From positions 1,353,501-1,417,500 of the forward strand of contig JARFJB010001945.1 of the NCBI GenBank assembly GCA_036346205.1: a stretch of 64,000 bases of DNA, read 5' to 3'. How positions within the stretch are numbered: position 1 is the stretch's first letter; each line of letters starts with the position of its first letter. The translations under genes were made by a program, and so were the position numbers. Shown one piece after another: positions 57,594-64,000 of the stretch. The notes beneath the pieces were generated by a model. The model searched no databases. It saw only the letters and a list, made by a program, of their open reading frames with translations, and had not been told where the DNA came from. The DNA is from Vesta saturnalis (lineage: Eukaryota > Arthropoda > Insecta > Coleoptera > Lampyridae).

Positions 57594-58095
57594 ATGTTTT
57601 TATTAATAGCTAAAAATTCAAAAGTGGGGTTATTTCTCAAAAATCGAAAACAATTATTAGAAAAAGTTTTTCTAAATGCAATTTTTAGCCTACATGAAAA
57701 ATTTCAGCTGTATAAGATAATTTATATTTTTTGTTCATTTTTTATAAATTGCAACACTTTGAAAATAAGACTCAACGCAACCTACAAAAACTTTTTAGTT
57801 TTGACAATGCGTTATTCCAGACACATTTTCTTTAAAGTAGTGCCATATTAAATGTGTATTTTTCTACAAAATCCAAATAGGGCTATTAAAATTTGGTCAC
57901 ATGTGATGGGTATGATATTTTTCACGGTTAGTCTTCGACTCCTAGAGAATGTTATGATCTGTCATCTTGAAGGCAATTTAACAATATTTAATTTATTAAT
58001 GATCTACGTTATTCTTTACTAAAATTGTATTCCATAGTTGGTTTTATACATTTATCTTAACTGTTATATTAATAGCAGGCAAATATAAACATACA
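57594..58095. other. AT-rich, nothing recognised
   Basis: No feature seen apart from the flank of the mariner that starts at about 58100. Confidence 0.4.
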
Positions 58096-58372
58096 TCATA
58101 AAGAACACAAAAAGATAAATTGTTTTAATCAAATAACAACTTTAAATGGCTATAACTTGATTAATTGAAATAGAATGCCATATTTTTTACCTTACCAGGA
58201 AATGTACTTTTACCTATCGAATGATATTGGGATAAGTCTTCGCGTTTTTATAGAATACGCCAAACAATCATTTTTTGCACCATTTGGAATTATTTAAATA
58301 AAGGTTCTAATGTATCTATTTGCTTATGCTATTTAGAAATGTCAGATGTCAACAGGATATAACAGCAATATT

Positions 58373-59016
<644 letters not shown>

Positions 59017-59017
59017 T

Positions 59018-59700
59018 AAGATATAAACGGCAATATAAAACAGAAGCAAAATATTTATAACGTCCATTTCCAGACAGGAACATAATAATAATGAGGTGGA
59101 GCATACCATTTAAAGGTCCTTCAAAAAGATAGGGTCCAATTAAATACGGGCCCAATCTTTCACTCCACACATTAACGGACCACCTATTCTGATTTCTCAT
59201 GACTCCATTGATGCGGATTCGAATCAGAATAATAATGGAAGTTCTATTCACGAGATCATTGTTATGGAAAGTACACTCATCGTTAAATAACACATTATCA
59301 AAAAAGGTTTCATTTTCTGCCACATTATCTAACACCCACATGCAAAATTCAAAATCATTTCCATAAAGTTCTTGGCAAAGCTGGATTTTATAAGAATGAA
59401 ATATGTGTTTTTTAAGAATTCTTGAAATACTTGCTTGAGTAAGGTTAGAATATTGTTAGTATTGTCGGATATCTGATTATAGGTTTTTTATAACTGACAC
59501 TTTCACTTTCCTTAAACTGGTTTAATAATCTCTCAAAAATGGCTGGCTTAGGATGATTTCTTTCGGGAAACCTTTGAGTATAAACTCCAGAACCCAATAA
59601 ACAATTTTGATGACATTCTCCAAGAAGAAGAATCATAGCAATACGTTCTTGTATTGGATAAATCTTCTTTTTGACTAAGTAACACCACAACAATATTCAA
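59018..59700 (-). pseudogene. Mariner-type transposase cut by Helitron 2
   Basis: From 59693: IYPIQERIAMILLLGECHQN with TQRFPERNHPKP (N-terminal domain). In the frame from 59341: LFNDECTFHNNDLVNRTSII (first Asp), then RNQNRWSVNVWSERLGPYLI and LFEGPLNG. Near 59020 the frame meets the Helitron's CTAG end, and no clear second-Asp block was found on the far side. Stops and frameshifts are present. Confidence 0.8.
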
Positions 59701-59992
59701 ATAAAAACGGTCTAAACTTCCACAATTACAAAAAATAATACCATATCATAATACTATAGCAAAAACAGATTGCAGCCTAAATTTAAAAAACTTCAAATGC
59801 GCAAAACTGATTATTTGGAGTATTCTGTAAAAATGAGAAGACTTATCCATAGAACACCCTAATACCATACGATAGGTAATTAAAAAGTACATTTCCTGGT
59901 AAGGTAAAAAATAAGGCGTTTTATTTAAATTAATCAAGTTACAGCCACTTAAAGTTCTTATTTGATTAGTTTTAATTTTTGGACACCCTGCA

Positions 59993-60365
59993 GCAGATGG
60001 GAAGGTTGTTATAATTGGGATATAAAATATGGTCTATTGTTACACTTTCCTGTAAATTTCGCTTACATAAATTACATTAAATACTTCTGAAGTATTTGAA
60101 ACATGAAAATTTGGTCAGATTGTGATGAAATTCAAATTATTTAAAAAACCTTAAGGTTTAGATCTTATAAACCTTATTAAAATGTACACTTATTTTTATC
60201 GGAGGATCAAAAATGCAATAATATGTAGAGGGTTTAATTTAAAAGAAGGCAACTTTGGTACTTTTAGTGCTTTTGGGACACCCTGTATAATATGAAAATC
60301 ATTTTAAAAAGTAACCATAATAGACCACCATATATTCCAAAAGTGAAACTTTTTAAAACTCACGT
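59993..60365. other. Intergenic with a possible solitary transposon end
   Basis: TTTTGGGACACCCTGTATAA at 60270 looks like a mariner terminal sequence but no partner was found. Confidence 0.4.
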
Positions 60366-60369
60366 AGTT

Positions 60370-61695
60370 TGGCCACAATATTCTGTGCCGTACAGTAATT
60401 AAATGTTTAAGTGAAGAAAAAGGTTTGAAGAAATTAAAGGAATTATGTAATAAGATCTATGAGAGTGGTCAATGGCCAGAAGATTTTGTTAAAACTGTTA
60501 TGATTCCGTTATAAAAAAAGAAGGGTACTAAGAAGTGTGAATAACACAACTATAAGTATAATGGGTCACACGACAAAAATATTGTTACGGGTCTTAGATA
60601 AAAGATTGACAAAATTATGAAGGAAAACATACGGCAAGAACAGTTTGGATTCAGGAGAGGGGTGGGAACAAGAGATTGAATCGCGGTAGTAAGAACGATT
60701 GGTAAAAGGTACTTAGAACGGGGAAAGAAAATGAATCTGGTAAATTTGGAAAAAGCACTTGATTGCGTGAAGTATGAAAAGATGATGGATATGGAAAGTT
60801 AAAGGAGTGGATTGGAAAGAGAGAAGGTAATTCAGCAAACTGTACAGGAATCAGAAGGTAACGATGAAGGTAGAAGACAACATGACAGAATGGTTTGACA
60901 TCGGAAGGGGAGTAAGACAGGGTTGTTGTATATCTCCAACCTTGTTTAATATGTACTTGGAAGAGATAGTGGAAGAATGTTTAAAATCTTTTAAAGAAAT
61001 TACTATTGGAGGACGACAATTACAATGTATTAGGTTTTCTGATGATATGATGATACTATTTGCTGAAAACACACGGGAACTAAACAATATGCTAAAATAC
61101 CTTGGTTTGAGAGTTAACCTCAATAAGACCAAGGTTATGAGAGTTGGAGAAGAAGAAAATATGGACGTAAAAGTGAGAGGAGAAAAGCTGGACAAGTGAG
61201 AAGGGCATAAAGTTAACGAAGGACTGGAAGAGTGAAGAGGAAATTAAAATGAGAATAGGAATAGCAAAACAGGCGTATAGCGGGAAAAGAAAGTTATCTA
61301 ATAGCCGACTAAGCTTGGAACTGAGGAAGAAGTTAGCAATGTGTTTTATATGGAGTGTCCTCCTATATGCCTGTGAGACATTGACAATAAGCAGCAAGAT
61401 GGAAAATAGGTTATAAGCATTTGAGACGTGGGTATGGAGGAAAATGTTGAAAGTCAAGTGGACGGATCGAGTAAGAAATGAAGAAGTATTAAGGAGAGTG
61501 GGAGAAAGAAGGGTCATATTAAACACTATTAGGAAAAGAAAGAGGAATTGGTTTGTGCATGTTATGAGAGGAAATAGTTTGCTAAGATTCTGGAAGGGCC
61601 ATGTTACGAGAGGAAATAGTTTAATAAGAGATGACTTGAAGGAAGGAGGTGGTTATGTTGGAGTGAAAAGAGAGGCCATGGATAGAACCTGACCT
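60370..61695 (+). pseudogene. LINE 4 reverse transcriptase, truncated and inactive
   Basis: Starts within the RT fingers (YESGQWPEDFVKTVMIPL), then QEQFGFRRGVGTRD, MNLVNLEKALDCVKYEKMMD (the first catalytic Asp of DLEKAFD is Asn), GRGVRQGCCISPTLFNMYLE, and IRFSDDMMILFAENTRELNN with FSDD at 61035-61046. The tail has LRKKLAMCFIWSVLLYACET, WVWRKMLKVKWTDRVRNEEV and a duplicated RGNSL block. Loss of Asp, with about ten stops or frameshifts, marks it dead. The 5' end is truncated, as is common for LINEs. The family differs from LINEs 1-3. Confidence 0.88.
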
Positions 61696-64000
61696 GCTTC
61701 AGCAGAATACCGATAATGAAATCTTAAAATATCTCTATACTTACTTTTAAGTTAATAGTTTTCCAGCTATTCTCAAAAAGTACAGTATGGTCTCACATAT
61801 GGTCAATTTCACGGCTTATTTATGATAGTATAATGATTATTATCACCGTTTCTTTTTTCATAAAGTAAACTGGATATTTAATTTAGTGCAGAATTTAATA
61901 TATTTTAATGGAAGGAAGGTGGTTCCATTATCACGCCGCTCAAAATTTCTAGTACATACACCATAAACGAATAATGAGTCATGTCGTTACAAAGTCATTA
62001 AATAATTCTTTCATATGTTTGGTTAATACTCATGTAAGGTCAAACAAACTCAATGTTAAATATTACAAAATTACTTAAACGAGGTGTTTTACTGCGTTTA
62101 TATTATTGGGAACAATAGGCTTCAATTCTTAATTAGAAAGTAAGTAATAAATCTTTCCATTACCTGACGTGAAGTTTTTTTAATCTCGAGAAAATCGATC
62201 ATTGAAATTTAACGTAAATATTGACATTTGATATTCTTCATAAATAAACGTGCGTGATTTACCATCGTAACCGGAAATTGAAGGCCAATCAGTAAACATA
62301 ATTAAATTCGATTATTTCTTCCGTGACAGGTCATAAGGGGTAATTCCTAGAAGTTAGCAACATAAGGTAACTGACTTGCTGATTGTCAATGACCCTTTTA
62401 ATGTTACGACGGAAGCACTTTATGTGACAATGAAATTACATCGATTGTGAAATGTTTATCACTTTTTAATCTACATTAAATGGTATTTATATTTCGTATT
62501 TTACTTGTACATAATTTTGTCGTTTTGGAGAAATGGATATTCTGAATCATAATGTGTAATTTTGTAAATTGTTATTCTTGAGAACTTGTTTGTGTAAAAG
62601 GAAGGAGCTGTTTTTTCATTGCATAATTAGATCATTTATATTCAAGTATGGTATTAGTTTCATTACTGAAATGCATGGGATAGCATAAAATGTCCTTCAA
62701 CACACGAGACATAAAGACGTCGATTGAGTTAAAATAATGTTTAAATAAATCCAATATACTCGAAAAATAAAAATAAAGAATAAATACACTAAAAATATTT
62801 TGATCGCATTCATCGTTGCCAAGAAACACAAATAAAAGGAATATGTACCACCACCCTTCCGTTTCTTGGCAACTACGACGCTATTCTATTATTCGACCTG
62901 AGATATTTTTATTACGTGTACTTTCAACCATGCTGTGCACTTTTAATGTAATCGCCATTGCAGAAAATCATATAAAAGAAAAAGTATTTTTCAGGTGTGT
63001 TTGAATGTTACTACGTACTGTTTTTTTTCCGAAGTAATTATATATACTAAAATTATTATAGTTAAGGCTTGAAAATGCCTAGATTAAAAAGAAAGTACAA
63101 TATCAATAATAAAGTAGAAAATACGGGTATATTCCCTTTAAGTACAAACATTGCTCGCTAGTCACATCTATTTGTACAACAAAAAAGGAATATAATTGTA
63201 GATACAAACCAAAGCTATAATAGAGGACGCCAGATTACAGCGAAACATAAAATTCATGATGGCTTCCTGAGAAAAGCACCTCCTCTCACAATAAACTCCG
63301 CCTTCTCATACACGTACACGTGCAACTTTCTATTCCATCCATGCTTGTTTCTAGTTGCTATGGTGATTAGATTACGCCGCCATCTTTAAACGCCAATTTA
63401 TAGGACTTTGACACGTGCACAAAAACGATTACTGCAAGGAGTGAAATAAGAAGAAAGTAACTACCGAATTTCATTTAAATTTCTACTTAATATTGCTTAA
63501 TTTCTTTTAGTTAGTATAAACTTCTCATTACACTTCTCCGTATTTTAGATAGTTTAAATTAAAATATTGCTGAAAAATAAACAGCAATAACTTTATTCAT
63601 TTGAAAGTAAACGTAAAAGTTTACCAATATTATTGTAGTATCTAGTCGTAATGTAATCCCTTTGTCGCACAGAGGTTACCACGTTAGAGTTCAAATTCCA
63701 ATGTTGCGGTTTCAATCCCTACTAGTGGATAAAAAAAGGTATCAAACGAATAAAACAGCTGCATTATAAAATGTACGAAATGTGAAGATTAATATATTGA
63801 CCTCATTTTCCGTTTAGCCATGTAAACTCATAGCAATAAACACAGCTATAATTAGATTAAACAGTAAAAAAACACATATTTCAAACATACAATGAGATAA
63901 ATTACTACCTAGAGCAATCGCAACTGGTACATAGTGCATAAAAAAAGTTTTCTTTTCATATGTTCCTGGATGTTTGGGAGCGACAGCCGAATAATTAATG
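61696..64000. other. Intergenic or intronic, no gene recognised
   Basis: AT-rich. A weak tRNA-like box B (GCGGTTTCAATCCC) occurs at 63706. A slightly GC-richer patch at 63240-63440 is described separately. Confidence 0.45.
63240..63440 (-). promoter_or_regulatory. Possible promoter-like patch
   Basis: The minus strand carries AAAGATGGCGGCG (YY1-like), CCATAGCAAC (half of an RFX-type X-box), two CACGTG/ACGTGT elements and several CpGs in otherwise CpG-poor DNA. Its orientation would suit a gene on the minus strand such as the KDM3-like one, 9 kb away, but no open first exon was identified. Speculative. Confidence 0.2.

Noticed and set aside
57178..57606. 142-codon plus-strand frame ending in His-Ala-rich repeats
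   Set aside because: Antisense to the gag remnant and then translation of the CA/CG microsatellite.
63640..63735. tRNA-like sequence with GGTTTCAATCCC
   Set aside because: Only a box B-like T arm is convincing; acceptor, D and anticodon arms do not form.

Overview
The window looks like intergenic or intronic DNA from an AT-rich, TE-packed arthropod genome, most probably an insect. The grounds are the mix of element families (RTE-like and CR1/jockey-like LINEs, Penelope-like retroelements with a GIY-YIG domain, many mariner/Tc1 elements with an insect-type N-terminal domain, hAT, Helitron, a gypsy-type gag remnant), GT-AG splice sites in two places, and a single clean exon resembling KDM3/JMJD1. 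There are no operons, rRNAs or CRISPR arrays. Coordinates of decayed elements are approximate; family names come from recognising motifs by eye, not from a search.

Layout. 0.6-3.1 kb: decayed CR1/jockey-type LINE (minus). 3.4-7.9 kb: RTE-like LINE copy 1 (plus), rearranged inside and split by a mariner remnant. 8.8-10.7 kb: degenerate satellite-like tandem array with a higher-order duplication. 11.3-12.4 kb: two adjacent tandem duplications, one very recent. 13.8-14.5 kb: internally deleted DDE transposase. 15.05 kb: THAP-like start fragment. 16.8-19.1 kb: hAT transposase pseudogene. 19.7-20.2 kb: foldback element. 20.4 kb: tRNA-like sequence. 20.6-21.7 kb: mariner-type remnant. 22.1-26.9 kb: a spliced, broken gene of a DUF7869-like family with possible DDE character, interrupted at a TA by a 2.6-kb mariner with long inverted repeats. 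27.05-28.33 kb: Tc1-type element. 28.35-29.44 kb: large foldback element.

31.0-32.3 kb holds interleaved degenerate repeats; 32.6-35.7 kb the better-preserved RTE-like LINE copy 2; 35.9-37.8 kb a mariner with an inverted copy of its 3' end; 37.8-38.3 kb an unidentified GC-richer two-exon coding remnant. 38.4-41.8 kb is a head-to-head pair of Penelope-like elements whose 3' regions carry a tRNA-like sequence and a hammerhead-ribozyme-like core; a further Penelope fragment lies at 43.7-44.2 kb. 44.2-46.5 kb is the best-preserved element, a mariner with an uninterrupted 355-codon transposase and about 0.5-kb terminal inverted repeats. 46.8-52.0 kb is a nest: a mariner remnant, then a LINE split by a Helitron that is itself split by a mariner. 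53.83-53.99 kb is the KDM3-like exon (minus), the only convincing host coding sequence. 55.0-55.8 kb, 56.9-57.4 kb, 58.1-60.0 kb (mariner with nested Helitron) and 60.4-61.7 kb (LINE 4) complete the load; 61.7-64 kb has no recognised gene, apart from a weak promoter-like patch near 63.3 kb.

The genes do not form a pathway. What the window offers is a readable insertion history, plus two candidate novelties: (i) hammerhead-like CUGAUGA-hairpin-GAAA cores, known from Penelope-like elements, that also appear in a foldback element and in the inverted repeats of mariner elements here, and (ii) a DUF7869-like gene with surrounding GGTAACAAGCCACA-type motifs that may itself be a DNA transposon.
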